The translations under genes and the position numbers were made by a program. From Plantago ovata (taxonomy: Eukaryota; Streptophyta; Magnoliopsida; Lamiales; Plantaginaceae): DNA of 64,000 nt. Position 1 is the first letter of the stretch. Each line of letters opens with the position of its first letter. The notes beneath the pieces are model-generated. The model was not told where the DNA came from. It saw nothing but the letters and a program-made list of their open reading frames with translations, and ran no database searches. This document shows positions 45,172 through 57,612 of the stretch, one piece after another. Where the stretch lies: assembly GCA_028274465.1 (NCBI GenBank), contig CM051458.1, positions 27,354,692 through 27,418,691 on the forward strand. The letters are read 5' to 3'.

Positions 45172-46731
45172 AACTTCCCAAACCGAACCTTTGCTTGTCC
45201 TCAAGCAACTAAGCTAGACTCTAATGCAAAAAACAATGCAACACAAAAAATGGAGTCTCATGCCAAATGAAATGAACTAATCTATTGAATCTATCAAAAA
45301 ACGTATGAACAAAAACCACACAAATCATAACATGGATATTGGTTGAAGAATGCCTCGATTGACTCATACACACTCATATAAGCACTTATGTCAACAAGAT
45401 AGTCTCTCGTAACATTCTCAACCTGGACCTAGTCAGTGACGACGTAATGAAACATGTTAAAATACGAATGGTTGTCCCGTGCCTATGAAACTGAGGACTT
45501 ACTGCTGTTCACCAGGTTAAGACTTTTCCTCAAAGAGGTCGAACCAATACTGGCTCTCATCAAACGAAGGAGGGTTCCCTAAAAAAGATAACACTCCCCT
45601 ATTCTACCCATCTCTCAAGCAAAGCCTTAAACTATTCACCACTTCCTGAATGGCAGGACGAGGGTGGTCTAGAACAGATGACACTCAAACAAACAAAAGA
45701 CAAAAAATTACAACACGATTACGAACATTACAAGAATTGAAAAATGAGACAAACACTTTGCTAAACTGCTTTGTGGCTTCTTTTTTTTTGGACACTTCTT
45801 TGCTTTTTTGGGATCTTTTCTTTTTTTTCTCTTTTTTTTTCTTTTCAAGATTTTTTTCTTTTTTCTGGTATTTTTCTTCTTTTTTTTCGATTTATTTTAG
45901 CCAGCAGTAGCACAACGAAAAAAAACAATGACACACAAACGGCCTCCCCAAACCTATTCGAAAGAATAGGTTGGAGTACAAAATTTACGAAAAAGGAAAA
46001 TAAACTCACAACACACACTAAAAATTGAAAAACAAGTCTAATGATAGCGTAACCCCCTCCCCAAACCTATTCGAAAGAATAGGTTGCAACAAGGATCACA
46101 CAATCTCACACTACCTCCTTCCTAGGCATTTAGCAATCTCAAAGCAAGGTGAAGACTTGTTGCCTCTTAGGTACATAATTACTCGGGAAAACAACCATAA
46201 GATCCTAACATGCATCATCCTATTATAAAGGCCTTCGTGAACCGCAGTAGAGAAAACACCACTAAGTGATGTCGAGACAACCAAGCTTAACTAAGTGCAA
46301 ACATAAATGTGACAAGCCAGGTGAGAAAAACCTCAAACAAATTCATAGAGATGAAGCATATGATTAATGTCATAATTAGTTAATCTACCCAATAAAAAAG
46401 TTCAAAAAATTTGGCAATAAACTCCACATAAAACATGCAAGACTATCCTAGGATGAATGTAGTGTATGCAACTAAATACTAAGAAAGCGGTAAACGTGCA
46501 AATGCAAACAAAGGGATTTACGAGTTTATCATAAGCAAAACAAGTATAGAGATAGCCAGCGATAACCCCCCCCCCCCAAACCTGAACGTCGTTGCTCGTC
46601 CCGAACGTCGAAAGTAGATTTAAGGTGAGAGCTAACTTGTACCTGTAACCTATATAACTCAAGGAAACTCGTGAGAAACCAAAACGGGCGATAAAAGAAG
46701 CAAAAAGATCAATAATTTAGCATAATAGGAG
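45172..46731 (-). mobile_element. Element E: 3' noncoding region of a B-type element
   Basis: Minus-strand sequence colinear with B 5394-6850: polypurine tract at 45172-45187, purine-rich run (plus-strand T-rich 45778-45900), hairpins at 45951-45972 and 46064-46085, and the conserved block near 46580-46680. It ends where element F starts at 46732, so F inserted just before the expected protease end. No coding sequence is left in the window. Confidence 0.8.
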
Positions 46732-47921
46732 TGATGAATGTGTATTTTACAATTTCATTTGAGTCTTTTTCACCTATTTTAGCTATCCTCTATGTTAATT
46801 TAGCTATATTTTAGTGCATTTTATTAGAATATTGTCACGTTTCCCTTTAGTTTGTATTTTACAGGTTTTGATTGAAAAACGAGGTTTTCCGGGCAATTAT
46901 ATTGAAGTAGACAAGGAATTGGTGTTCCAGAAGCCTAATTGGAGTATCTGAAAGATTCCGGATAGGATTTGAAGTCTAGGGGTCGAGTCTGAAAGCTAAA
47001 TGGTCACTAGAAGGCAGAAACCGAGTCCAAAAAGGGGAAGAAATCCAAAAACGCGTCGAAAACGCGTAAAGGGCCGAAATTTACTCGCCCGGGACGTGGA
47101 GTGAATCGCCCCACACCAGGCGAATCACCCGGTGTGTGGGGCCCTTCGCCCCACACAATTCGAATACCTATATATAGTTGCTCAGTTTTCTCCATTTTTC
47201 ATACTTTTCCATACCTTTTCACTCACCTTTCTCAGTAGTTTTAGGTAGGAATTCCCCAGAGCCTGTTCTGGGGGTTCTTAGCTTAGGAGGTACTTTTTCA
47301 TAGCAGTTTGGAGCTTGTAAGATCGCGATTCTTCGGAGATTGGCAACCTTCGGTAACATTGTATCTTACAGTTTTTCTACTTATTTTTATATATCTTTCA
47401 TCATGTTTTCATTCATTCGTGGTATGATTTCTGTTGATTGCATGACAACTATGAGTAGCTAAACTTCTCGTTGGTGATAGTATGTGATTTCTTGGCGAAG
47501 GGTTAATAATTATGCTAATGGCTATATCGCGCATTATACTCTGAGTTATTGCTTTATTTCTTTGATCTATCTAAAACCTCTATCTTCGTAGTGTTGAATA
47601 ATTACGAAACACAATTGGAAAATTCATTGATCAAAGATCTCCATGCAAGACCGAGGAATTTATGCATGATTATTAACCCGTTATGCTGTGAATGACCATA
47701 CTATCACCAATCTCCATTATCTGTTAAGAAAAACCTTTGCTAAGTCGTCTGCTATTTTATATTCTTAAGTTAGATTAGATAAAGCTAGTTATAGTCATTA
47801 GAGATCGACACTCGAGGTTATTCTACTGCTACACTACGGTTTTCGTTGTAGTTGTGAATTGCCTTTGGCTAAATAAAAATTTATTTGATTAGTTGGAACC
47901 CGACAATCCAACGCTTCATCA
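46732..47921 (+). repeat. 5' LTR of element F
   Basis: 1190-bp LTR (TGATGAATG...TTCATCA). The TATA box CTATATATAG lies at 47168-47177, immediately downstream of a palindrome cluster at 47084-47158 (GAATCGCCCC, CCGGTGTGTGGGG, GGGGCCCTTCGCCCC). It is an inverted relative of 43982-45171. Confidence 0.92.
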
Positions 47922-47924
47922 AAT

Positions 47925-47943
47925 TGGCGCCGTTGCCGGGGAC
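47925..47943 (+). other. Primer binding site of element F (tRNA-Asp)
   Basis: TGGCGCCGTTGCCGGGGAC, a perfect match to the 3' complement of plant tRNA-Asp, lies three bases inside the LTR. The leader 47944-48067 is noncoding and like that of A and B. Confidence 0.92.
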
Positions 47944-48067
47944 TATACTCCTTTTTTCTGTTTAATTTGTTTATATTTTCAGCATTCAATTCCTAGTTCT
48001 AGTAGTTTTTAGTTTTCCTATTTCATCTCTCTCTGATACTCCTTTCCTAGTTTGGTACAGATAGTGT

Positions 48068-48512
48068 ATGCCACATACACGATCTAGAGGAACACCGCTT
48101 GCTGATTCAATTGCTGAGATCGACAGAGTCTACCACCAAAGAAGGCGACTACTTCGAAGGCGTGAACTAGAGGAAATAGAGGATACCGATTTCTCTGAAT
48201 CTCTGCACAGTCTTTTCAAGGAAATCGACGGAATGGCAGAAGCTAGACCACTGAAAGCATGGGTTCAACCCTCCAAGGATCGTATGAGGGGACCGGCGAT
48301 TGTTCTTTCGTCTGCAACTCGAGATCTGGAAATCAAGAACCACGCGTTCCAACAACTTCTGAGGTTCTATGACTTAGCAAGGGAAGATGTGATGGGGTAC
48401 TTGCATGATATCGATGATTTCGTCAACCAACTCCCACGACCCGGAGCTGAAATAACAACGGATGAGTTGAGGATGAAGGTTTTTGCTATGGGGCTTGGCG
48501 ACAGAGCCAAGT
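48068..48512 (+). pseudogene. Gag of element F, first part
   Basis: Open from MPHTRSRGTPLADSIAEIDR, closely matching the first 145 residues of B gag, until the G insertion point (target duplication CAAGT at 48508-48512). Gag continues on the far side of G at 60642. Confidence 0.85.
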
Positions 48513-51500
48513 TGTAACACCCCAACTGATTGAGGTGTTAGACATGCATGTAATACTTAATTAAACATTCATCCCAATGTCATAACTTCATTAAGGATTT
48601 CAAACCGGATAAAACATTTTCGTCTATAGTTATTACAGACTCTTAAGTTTTAATATTACACAAAAGTACTAATTTGAACACACCCAGAAATTCTAGACTA
48701 ATAGAAATATTTCTTTATTGACAGAACTTCCTTTCTTCTTCAGCGATCTTCTCCTTTTTGGACATCTTCAGTTGAAACATCACTGATCCTTTCGAAAACA
48801 TTTGCATCTGTAATATTTTTAAGAAAAGAGGGATGAGCCAAACGAGCTCAGTGGGTTCAAGTGGTGGGATTTTTCTTTTTAGAAGAAATAATACAAACAA
48901 AAAGATAACACTAAACATTTCTTCCAAGAATGTGACTAAAATAAAACTTAATTTTTCTTATAACAGATTTGCCACTATTTTGATAAATAAGTTTCCATGC
49001 TTAAATTAAACTCTTTGAAATATTATTATTATAATGTTAGTGGAAGATCTCTTTTGAAACGAGGTTGTTACCCTCGGTCAATGGGGATCTCTTTTTAACG
49101 AGGTTGCCGCCCTCGACAAAGTGGGGATCTCTTTTTAACGAGGTTGCCACCCTCAGTTTGGTCGGGATCTCTTTTTAGCGAGGTTGCCTCCCTCGGGATA
49201 TATAGTGGGGATCTCTTTTTAACGAGGTTGCCGCCCTCGATAAAGTGGGGATCTCTTTTTAACGAGGTTGCCGCCCTCGATTTTTGTGGGATCTCTTTTT
49301 ATCGAGGTTGTCACCCCCCTATATGGTTTCGTATGTTCTAAGTTTTCATAAATTAAGCTTCTAATTTCATTTCACTTGTTTCTTTAGGTTTCCGAACAGT
49401 TTGGTTAATAGAATGAACTCATAACACGTTCGTGCTTAGAAGTTCATAAGGGTTATTTTTCACCCTTATGCTATAACTTCTTGCCAATTATAGTATAATA
49501 TTTTTTAATAAGTTCAAACGATGATTTGAGTCAAGTACGTTGATTTTTAATTATCAAATATGGTGGTAGGTTACAAACTCTTTTGGGACAGCAGTTTATT
49601 ACTTAACAAATAAATCATTTCAGAGTGATTAAAGTATTGTAAACTAAGGTTGTTATTTTATTGATATAGGGTGACATATTGGCTTCCCAATGACTACTTT
49701 TAGGCCTAATAATACCTATTGATCTAAGCATAATCATTTTTACAAACTCAACACTCCAGCAGGCAGCAATGAAATCAAACAATTCATAAAATATTCATGA
49801 CATATTGAAAAATTCTAGTTTCAGTACCAAAAGTTAACTAACACATAGATTTAGTACAAACAAAAATTTAAGTTCGGTTGAAATACATTTACCCCCTGAA
49901 ACTGTAGAAATGGTGGAACTCCTCTAATCTAGACCCCTTCCAGAACCGTGAACTTGTACTATTTTTATTTAATTCATTAATAGCTATTTTATAGAAATTC
50001 CAAGTTTCAGGTCTTCCTATACGTGTCTATTTGACACAGAAAAATTGGTGTTAAGAAATACCTAACTAAACTATTTTTGGTAGAACTTTCACTAAACAGT
50101 ACCATTTAGCTACGGAAATTATGACACTTCCAATTTTTACCATTTCAACCTCAATTTTACACATGCAATTCAATTCTTGACTACCTTATAACCTCTAGAC
50201 CAGTTTATACACTTCTAAAGAAAACCTTTGAGTCTAATGAGTCAAGAATTTCAAGATCTACACATGCATGAATTCAAACCTATATCTTTGTAGAGTCTTT
50301 AAGTAAAAGTGATTCAAGAGTGACACCAATTTTAAGCATATGAGGTCAAGATTAACAAGATCTTCACATGCATACAAATAAATTTATATTTTAGTATAAA
50401 ACTTAGATAAAAGAGGTCAAGAAATCTAGATATATACGTGCATGTAATCAAAATTAACTTTTAGAGTAAATCTTGAGCAAGAATGTTTAAGAGGCCTAGA
50501 TCTACACATGCATGTAATCACAATTAAAATTTGAAAGAAAACATGATCAAGAGTGTTTAAGAGACCTAGGTCTATTCATGCATGTACTCAAAACCAAGTT
50601 TAAGTTTAAGAATTAAGCAAAGAAAGTAGTTAATAGCTTTGATTTTTACATGCATGTTATTAGAATGAAGCTTGTAGAGTTTTAAGAGGTGAATAGAGAT
50701 TTTACCCACCTTGTTTTCTTTCTCTTTTTTTTTTTTTTGATTGATGTTTGGTCTTTTCTTGAGATCCTTCCTCCTAGATAGAAAGTTGATCTTGTGCTCC
50801 TTGATTTGTGAGGCTTTGCTTCTTGTTGGATTTTCCTAACAAGAATAGAGAATTGTTAAATTTTTGATAAATCTTCAATGGATTTTCCTAAATTTAGTAT
50901 GAATAAGAAAATCAAGACATGGAGATTGAGATTATTACCTTGACTATAGGTAGGAGATTGGAGTGAAATGGAGAAATCCTATGTGCCGAGAGCTTTGGGT
51001 GAAAGGAGAAGACTTTTTGTCTTCTCTCTTTTCTTTTTTTAGTAAAGTGAGGAGTGTGGAGTGAAGAATGAGAGAAGACCCCTATTTATTTGGGGTGGGG
51101 TGGACTCTAGTCAACCTTTTCATGTGTTAGTGGACTAGTTCATGTTGTTAGTGAGTTTACTTTTGGTTGCTCAATTTCCTTATAAATGTGTACATTTATA
51201 AGGTGACAATTGATTATAGGATAAATTTTGCATTAACATTGACTTCTTCTCTTCCAAATTTCATTCCCGAGCATAAAAATTTAAGTTTTCATTAGTTCAT
51301 TGTTCGTATTTATGTTTATTATTTTAGTATATATATTTTATTATTAGTATTTTATTTTATTTTGTTTTTCTTTCAAAACTGATTAAGTGATAACATAAAC
51401 CTACGATTCCGGCTACTGTTAGAAGCACAGTTAATAAACGTAATGTTAAGAAATCTAGGTTTATGCTCAACCATATGAAATAGTAATACATAACATACCC

Positions 51501-51540
51501 CGTACCATATTATCCTTGAGATTTTTCCGAGGATTTCACA
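48513..51540 (-). repeat. 3' LTR of element G
   Basis: 3028-bp LTR, TGTAACACCCCAACTGATT to GAGGATTTCACA on the plus strand. Contains a tandem repeat at 49042-49320. The rest is AT-rich and noncoding. Confidence 0.95.
49042..49320. repeat. 40-bp-scale hairpin tandem repeat in G 3' LTR
   Basis: About seven units of 36-46 bp, each with GGGATCTCTTTTTAACG followed by CGAGGTTGCCGCCCTCG, a stem of CGAGG and CCTCG around a short loop. Spacers between units vary. The same array is at 58141-58418. Confidence 0.85.
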
Positions 51541-51551
51541 CTCCTCCCCCC
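51541..51551 (-). other. Polypurine tract of element G
   Basis: The minus strand reads GGGGGGAGGAG directly before the 3' LTR start (TGTGAAATCC), the expected plus-strand primer. Confidence 0.88.
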
Positions 51552-51574
51552 TTATATGAATTTGGTCCCCAAAT

Positions 51575-51916
51575 TCAGGTATCAAAAAGTTCTGGATGTT
51601 CCTTTCTCATTTTACTTTCGACCTCCCATGTGGCTTCTTCTGGATGATCATGATGTTTCCATATGACCTTCACCAATGGAACACTCTTAGTCCTTAACTT
51701 CTTCTCCTTTCGATCTACTATTGCAATGGGTTTTTCTACGTATGTGAGGTCCTCTAGTATGTCTGGTGCATTTGATGGAAGGACATGTTTGGTTTCAGGG
51801 TGACATTTCTTCAACCGGGAGACGTGAAAAACGTCGTGCATACCTGCAAGCTCAGTCGGCAGGAGGAGTCGATATGCCACGGGTCCTATTCTTTCCTGAA
51901 TGGTATAGGGTCCCAT
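51575..51916 (-). pseudogene. Integrase tail with chromodomain-like end, element G
   Basis: 113 residues. The first half (MGPYTIQERIGPVAYRLLLP, then FHVSRLKKC) is the conserved end of gypsy integrase. The second half (VKVIWKHHDHPEEATWEVE) is the chromodomain-like motif with the EATWE core typical of plant chromoviruses, which is thought to guide integration to heterochromatin. It is separated from the main frame by a broken stretch. Confidence 0.85.
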
Positions 51917-52091
51917 ATACCTGGGTCCTAACTTCCCTTTCTTCCTAGGGTTAATTTTTCCCTTTTGCGGACTAACGCGTAGATAGACTAAATCTCAAAC
52001 TTGAAATTCCAACTCGCGTCGTCGACTATCGGCATAACTTTTTTGGCGACTCTGGGCGGTCTGGATTCTGTCCTTGATTAATTTGACCTTT

Positions 52092-55000
52092 TCAAAATCG
52101 AGATACAAATCTTGGGTCTCTATCCGACACTATGCTTGCAGGTACCCCATGGAGTCGAACAATCTCTCGGATATACAACTTAGCCAACTTCTCTAGATGA
52201 TCTGTCTTTTTCATGGGTAAGAAGTGTGCCGACTTGGTCAATCGGTCAATGACAACCCAGATCGTGTCGTGGCCTCCCATGGACTTTGGTATATCAGTAA
52301 CAAAGTCCATCGTTACATGGTCCCATTTCCATTCAGGAATCGGTAAAGGTTGCAATAACCCCCTTGGACGTTGATGTTCTGCCTTCACTCGTTGACAAGT
52401 GGGACATTTCGCGACATACTCAGCAATTTGATTTTTCATGTTAACCCACCAAAAGTGTTCCTTGAGATCTCTAAACATCTTTGTACCTCCTGGGTGTATG
52501 GTGTATTTTGTTCGATGAGCTTCATCTAAAATCTTCTGTTTCAAATGGGAATCACTAGGTACGCATATTCGATTACGAAATCGAAGTATCTTATCCTCCC
52601 TTAGGGTGAAATCCGACTCCTTTTGTGTTTGAAGTTTTTCTTTCAATCTTTCAGTCTCAGGGTCCTGTATTTGGGCGTCCCTTATTTCTGCCAGGATGCT
52701 TGGGTTGATATCTAGTTTAATGTTGCATACGAACCCGCCCCTTAACTGGACCTTTTCTGAGCCGGGTGGGGTGGTCGTATCATGTAGAGAGGCAAGTTTT
52801 CCCTTTCGTCTCAATGCATCTGCGACCACATTTGCCTTGCCGGGGTGATATTGTAAGTCAAATTCATAATCCTCTAGTAGTTCTAGCCACCGACGTTGCC
52901 TTAAGTTCAATTCCTTCTGAGTGTATAGGTATTTGAGACTCTTGTGGTCGGTGAAGATGGTAAAAGTGGGTCCGTACAAATAGTGTCTCCACTTCTTTAA
53001 AGCAAAAACCACTGCAGCCAGCTCCAAATCATGCGTGGGGTAATTTTCTTCGTACGTCTTGAGTTTTCGGGACGCATACGCAATTACCTTACCGTTTTGT
53101 ATTAACACCGCTCCTAGTCCTTCCTTGGAAGCATCGCTATACACCACTAGATTATCCAATCCCTCAGGTAGGGTCAATACTGGGGCAGTGGTCAGACGTC
53201 GCTTCAATTCCTGGAAACTGTCTTCACATTTCTGATCCCAATTAAATTTAATTTCTTTCTGGGTGAGTCGAGTGAGGGGTCCTGAAATCTTAGAGTAGTC
53301 TTGTATAAACCTTCGATAGTAACCTGCCAAACCCAAGAAACTTCGAATTTCAGTTACCGTTTCCGGTCTCTTCCAGTCCAAAATAGTTTGCACCTTCGAT
53401 GGGTCCACGGCAATTCCATCTCCAGAGACAATGTGCCCAAGGAACGCCACACACTCAATCCAAAACTCGCACTTACTGAATTTCGCGTACAACTTTTGTT
53501 GCCGTAGAACGTCTAAAACCTTTCGTAGGTGATCACGGTGATCGTCGTGATTTCGAGAGTATACCAGGATGTCGTCAATAAAAATAACAACGAAGTGGTC
53601 GAGATATGGTTGGAATACTCGATGCATCAGATCCATGAATGCAGCTGGCGCATTGGTTAAACCAAAAGGCATAACCGTGAGTTCATAGTGGCCATAACGG
53701 GTTTGAAATGCAGTTTTTGGAATGTCAGTCTCCTTAATCCTAAGTTGGTGGTACCCTTGATGAAGATCCATCTTGGAGAACACCTTAGCTCCTTGTAACT
53801 GATCAAATAGTTCATCTATACGGGGTAATGGGTACTTATTCTTTACTGTCACCTTATTCAATTCTCGATAATCTACGCACAAACGAAGAGTCCCATCTTT
53901 TTTCTTTACAAATAGCACCGGTGATCCCCAAGGCGATGTGCTAGCGCGCACAAATCCTTGTTCCACTAATTTCTGCAACTGAACCTTGAGTTCTTGCAGC
54001 TCACGTGGTTCCATGCGATATGCCGATTGCGCAATAGGGGAGGTGCCCGGAATCAGATCGATGGTAAATTCCACATCTCGATGGGGCGGCATTTCTGTGA
54101 GCTCCTTGGGAAAAATGTCAGCATATTCAGACACCACCGGTATTTTCTCAAGTGGTGTTGTATCTGTCGATTTGTTGACAAGATACGCTATGAATCCACA
54201 TGCTCCCTTCTGAAGCGCTTTGCATGTCCTAACTGCCGAGATGAGGGAAATTTCTCTCACTCGACTTCTTCCTTTGAACCTTACGTTCTTACCCCTAGGG
54301 TTTCGTAACACGACACTCATCCCACGACAATCCATCTGGGCGTGGTGTTCAGCCAACCAATCCATTCCAAGAATAATGTCATATTCGTACATTGGAAGTT
54401 CAACAAGGTTAGCAGGAAAATTTTCGCCACAGATAACGATGTCACATGAGTTATGTATAACCTGTGAAATTTCCTTATTTCCTAAAGGTGTAGCTACCTC
54501 TAAGGTATAAGGCAACTTTTCTCTACAAGTGTTTTTGCCATTAATGAACTGAGATGCTACGAAAGAATGAGAGGAACCAGTATCAAATAATACTTTAGCT
54601 AGAGTTCCAGTCACAGGGAGCGTACCTTCCACCATATCTTGGAATTCTGGATTTTCCTTTCCGGTGATAGAGAATACCCTTCCTGGTACATTAGGGCGCG
54701 TGTTTTCCTGCACGGCATGTTGATTTTTCCTAGGGCATCCAAAAGTAGCATGATCAGCACCCCCGCATCGCATGCATTTTCCCTGCTTCTGCCAACAATC
54801 TTCTACTTTATGTCCTGTTCTTTTACAGAACGTACATTCTCTTGCGTCAACTTTCCCTTTTCCTTTTGAATTTCCTGCCCAATTTGCCCCAAAGTTGGTA
54901 GGTCTCATGTTCGTTAGCCGTGGTCCCTGATTGGCTGATGTTTTCTTGATTCCTCCACTAGGACGGGTGAAATGTGGGGCTAGCCTAGTCATGCTGCTCT

Positions 55001-55502
55001 CGACCTGAGCTGCGATTCTGACCTCCTCGCTGAAATTTCTCACCACCACTGAAGCCATTCGATCTTGAATTGAAGGCCTCAATCCCCTATGAAACATTCG
55101 GATCTTATCAGTTTCCTGAGATATCAGACCCGGAGCATAGCGTGATAAGCGATGAAACTCAGACTCATATTGTGCCACCGACTTGCTTCCTTGGTTAATT
55201 TTCAGAAACTCCTCCCAATGTTTCTCCTTGACTTCGGGTGGAACAAACTGATTTTGAAACTCGGTGATAAAGTTCTCCCAGGTACGAGCAGTTGCATCCC
55301 TTTCCCAACGAGTGAGCACTGACTTCCACCATTCATGTGCTGCGCCTTCCATCCGATGGCCAACTAGCCTTAATTTTAACACGTCGTTGTAGTCGAGCAC
55401 ACTAAATAGTTTTTCCATTGCATTGACCCATTGTTCCGCCTTGACATCATCAACATGGCCATGAAACTCAGGTGGGTCGAAACGAAGAAATCGTTCCAGC
55501 AC
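52092..55502 (-). CDS. Gag-Pol polyprotein of element G
   Basis: 1136-codon open frame, a fossil part of G. Gag core is at residues about 40-180 and paired zinc knuckles at 223-256 ([14 protein letters not shown] and [14 protein letters not shown]). The protease is at about 300-390 with DTGS at 307-310, and reverse transcriptase at about 500-680 with FIDDILVY at 641-648. RNase H is at about 770-880 ([20 protein letters not shown]), and the integrase zinc-binding part ([16 protein letters not shown]) and catalytic core start from about 1010. Reverse transcriptase before integrase is diagnostic of Ty3/gypsy. It makes the particle, cDNA and integration machinery. It ends inside integrase. Confidence 0.93.
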   Translation of the reverse strand: MLERFLRFDPPEFHGHVDDVKAEQWVNAMEKLFSVLDYNDVLKLRLVGHRMEGAAHEWWKSVLTRWERDATARTWENFITEFQNQFVPPEVKEKHWEEFLKINQGSKSVAQYESEFHRLSRYAPGLISQETDKIRMFHRGLRPSIQDRMASVVVRNFSEEVRIAAQVESSMTRLAPHFTRPSGGIKKTSANQGPRLTNMRPTNFGANWAGNSKGKGKVDARECTFCKRTGHKVEDCWQKQGKCMRCGGADHATFGCPRKNQHAVQENTRPNVPGRVFSITGKENPEFQDMVEGTLPVTGTLAKVLFDTGSSHSFVASQFINGKNTCREKLPYTLEVATPLGNKEISQVIHNSCDIVICGENFPANLVELPMYEYDIILGMDWLAEHHAQMDCRGMSVVLRNPRGKNVRFKGRSRVREISLISAVRTCKALQKGACGFIAYLVNKSTDTTPLEKIPVVSEYADIFPKELTEMPPHRDVEFTIDLIPGTSPIAQSAYRMEPRELQELKVQLQKLVEQGFVRASTSPWGSPVLFVKKKDGTLRLCVDYRELNKVTVKNKYPLPRIDELFDQLQGAKVFSKMDLHQGYHQLRIKETDIPKTAFQTRYGHYELTVMPFGLTNAPAAFMDLMHRVFQPYLDHFVVIFIDDILVYSRNHDDHRDHLRKVLDVLRQQKLYAKFSKCEFWIECVAFLGHIVSGDGIAVDPSKVQTILDWKRPETVTEIRSFLGLAGYYRRFIQDYSKISGPLTRLTQKEIKFNWDQKCEDSFQELKRRLTTAPVLTLPEGLDNLVVYSDASKEGLGAVLIQNGKVIAYASRKLKTYEENYPTHDLELAAVVFALKKWRHYLYGPTFTIFTDHKSLKYLYTQKELNLRQRRWLELLEDYEFDLQYHPGKANVVADALRRKGKLASLHDTTTPPGSEKVQLRGGFVCNIKLDINPSILAEIRDAQIQDPETERLKEKLQTQKESDFTLREDKILRFRNRICVPSDSHLKQKILDEAHRTKYTIHPGGTKMFRDLKEHFWWVNMKNQIAEYVAKCPTCQRVKAEHQRPRGLLQPLPIPEWKWDHVTMDFVTDIPKSMGGHDTIWVVIDRLTKSAHFLPMKKTDHLEKLAKLYIREIVRLHGVPASIVSDRDPRFVSRF

Positions 55503-55720
55503 TCGATCATAACCTTAATCCCGATTGCTGTTTTTTTGTTGCTGTTCTGCAAGTTCATTTTGCCGTTGAAAGTATTGCATGACCTGTTGCATAGCTTGGG
55601 CGGTGATATTTTCATGGTTTCCCTCAGCATGTGACGTTAAATTTGGATTATTGTTATCATGATCGTCCATCTGCAACGTTGTTCTCGACGTTGCATTAGT
55701 TTGTTAGATAATTAATAAAA

Positions 55721-56368
55721 GGATAAAATTGATCAAACCCCCTGAACTTTAATACAATTGAGACATTGCCCCCTAACCTATTAAGTTTGAGACTTAACCC
55801 CCTCATCTATTTAAAGTGTTACGACATACCCCCTATATAATATTTTCCCTTTAATTTAATATTTTTCATTCAATTTAATATTTTCCCTACAATTTAATAT
55901 GTCAGTTTTACTCCAATTAATCCTAAATTCATATCGAAAAATAATTTTAAAAATTATATTATAAAAATATAAGATTTTACTTATATAATATAAGTTCAAA
56001 TCTTATTTTTTCAATACAATTTATATTACAAAAGTGAAAAAATAATATTTTCATTAATTATACCGGAAAAATAATATTTGAACTTATATTATATTATATT
56101 ATAAAAGTGAAAATCGTTTAGTTTCATATCATAATTTTCAAAATTAGTTTTTCGGTAGGTATTATGATTAATTTGGAATCAAACGGAAATATTTAATTAA
56201 AGGAAAAATATTAAATTGAATGGAAAATATTAAATTGATAGTAAAATATTATATAGGGGGTATGTTGCAACAATTTATATAGGTGAGGGGGTTAAGTATC
56301 AAATTTAATAGGTTAGGGGGTAATGTATCACTTATAGTATAGGTTGGGGGGTTTGATCAATTTTTTCC
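55721..56368. mobile_element. Mutator-type MITE inside element G
   Basis: 648 bp with long inverted repeats of roughly 190 bp. The left end is GGATAAAATTGATCAAACCC, the complement of the right end is GGAAAAAATTGATCAAACCC, and both continue with CCCCCT-rich sequence. A perfect 9-bp duplication TTAATAAAA lies at 55712-55720 and 56369-56377. The centre is AT-rich (about 55920-56170). There is no coding capacity. The size, long inverted repeats and 9-bp duplication indicate a MULE-derived MITE. It must be younger than G. Confidence 0.9.
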
Positions 56369-56654
56369 TTAATAAAATAATAAAAACTATAGTAGTAATA
56401 AGGTATTAGGAAAGAGTAAGTTAAAGTGCAGAATAATGATCGAATGATCACAATAGATGGCAAAATATTAACATAATCAAGTCAGCCCTACTGGACCCTA
56501 GGAGTCAAGGCGTGAAGCAAAATGCCTACTCATAACTGCTACGACGTCAACTGCTACTACGCGTCACACATAAACTAGAGTACGGAGTTACTAAGTCGAG
56601 TTATAAAGATACATGCACAAAAGATAGATATCACTAATCCATAATCCTAGGATC

Positions 56655-57143
56655 TCAAACATCATCATCCCCAGGTCCATCCATGTCATCATCAGAGATC
56701 TCAATGACCTCCACCTCTGGATCAAGTGGGTAAACTGGTGGAGCAACAGGTGGGGCAGCAACATCAGGAGCCACGAACTGCTGCATCCCTAGGAGTATCT
56801 GGTCAAGGTGATCAAGAAGCTGTATCATCTCAGCAAGCTGAACGTAGGTATGAACTAACTCCTGGCGAGCCTGATCTCGCTGGATGATCAGGGACTCCCC
56901 GACCATGATAAGATCCTGAATATCAGCCTGTCTGGCCTGAAGCTGATACTCGAGTAGTGCAATGTGGTCCTCATGAAAAGCGATAAGCTGATCCTGATAT
57001 GCAATATGCTCCATGCACTCAAGATGCACAGCAAAGCTCGGTGGAACCTCTGGAAATGGAGAGTCTGGAGACAGAGGATGCTCAGATGATCCCTCAGATG
57101 GTGATGATGGGTACTCAGGGGACATAGAGCGGTCAGAAGACAT
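56655..57143 (-). CDS. Extra small frame upstream of gag in element G
   Basis: 162 codons between the primer site and gag, same strand. The N-terminus is Ser/Pro-rich (MSSDRSMSPEYPSSPSEGSS). The middle is a long helix with heptad-like Leu/Ile spacing and Gln (about residues 40-130), probably a coiled coil. The C-terminus is Pro/Val-rich then acidic (EVIEISDDDMDGPGDDD). I recognise no family. It could be an extra ORF of the element or a captured sequence. No homologue is present elsewhere in the window. Confidence 0.55.
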   Translation of the reverse strand: MSSDRSMSPEYPSSPSEGSSEHPLSPDSPFPEVPPSFAVHLECMEHIAYQDQLIAFHEDHIALLEYQLQARQADIQDLIMVGESLIIQRDQARQELVHTYVQLAEMIQLLDHLDQILLGMQQFVAPDVAAPPVAPPVYPLDPEVEVIEISDDDMDGPGDDDV

Positions 57144-57364
57144 CTACGCGAAATTAGTGTTAGTGCTAATGTTACAATTAGTTCATCAAGTTAGTTGCTA
57201 AATATTAGTAAAACCAAGTAAGAAAGAAAACATACACACCTATACTTGATACACGTATTGAGTTGAGAATAGAATGGAAAATAAAACACTATACACACCT
57301 TTCGATAGTTATTTTAACATACGATAAAATGCGAAAATAAATCTATTGTTGTCGTTATTGATTG

Positions 57365-57452
57365 TTTTTATTTATTTATTTATTTATTTATTTTATAATG
57401 TTTTTTGTTGTTTTATTAATGAAATCAAAATATATCTTTAAGTGTTGATTAC

Positions 57453-57504
<52 letters not shown>

Positions 57505-57525
57505 TATTATTATTATTATTATTAT
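57365..57525. repeat. AT-rich microsatellites in element G leader
   Basis: (TTTA)n around 57367-57395, a (TA)n run at about 57460-57507 broken once by G, then (TTA)n to about 57525. Low-complexity spacer between the extra frame and the primer site. Confidence 0.9.
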
Positions 57526-57596
57526 TTTGGAGTATAAACATGCGGTATCCACAGACCAAAGATCCTATCATGGTTAACCCGGCCATTAAGTAAACT

Positions 57597-57610
57597 GGGC
57601 TCTGATACCA
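57597..57610 (-). other. Primer binding site of element G (initiator tRNA-Met)
   Basis: The minus strand reads TGGTATCAGAGCCC two bases inside the 5' LTR. Confidence 0.92.
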
Positions 57611-57612
57611 AC

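Noticed and set aside
49042-49320. Centromeric satellite array
   Set aside because: Only about seven units, confined to and identical in position in both G LTRs.
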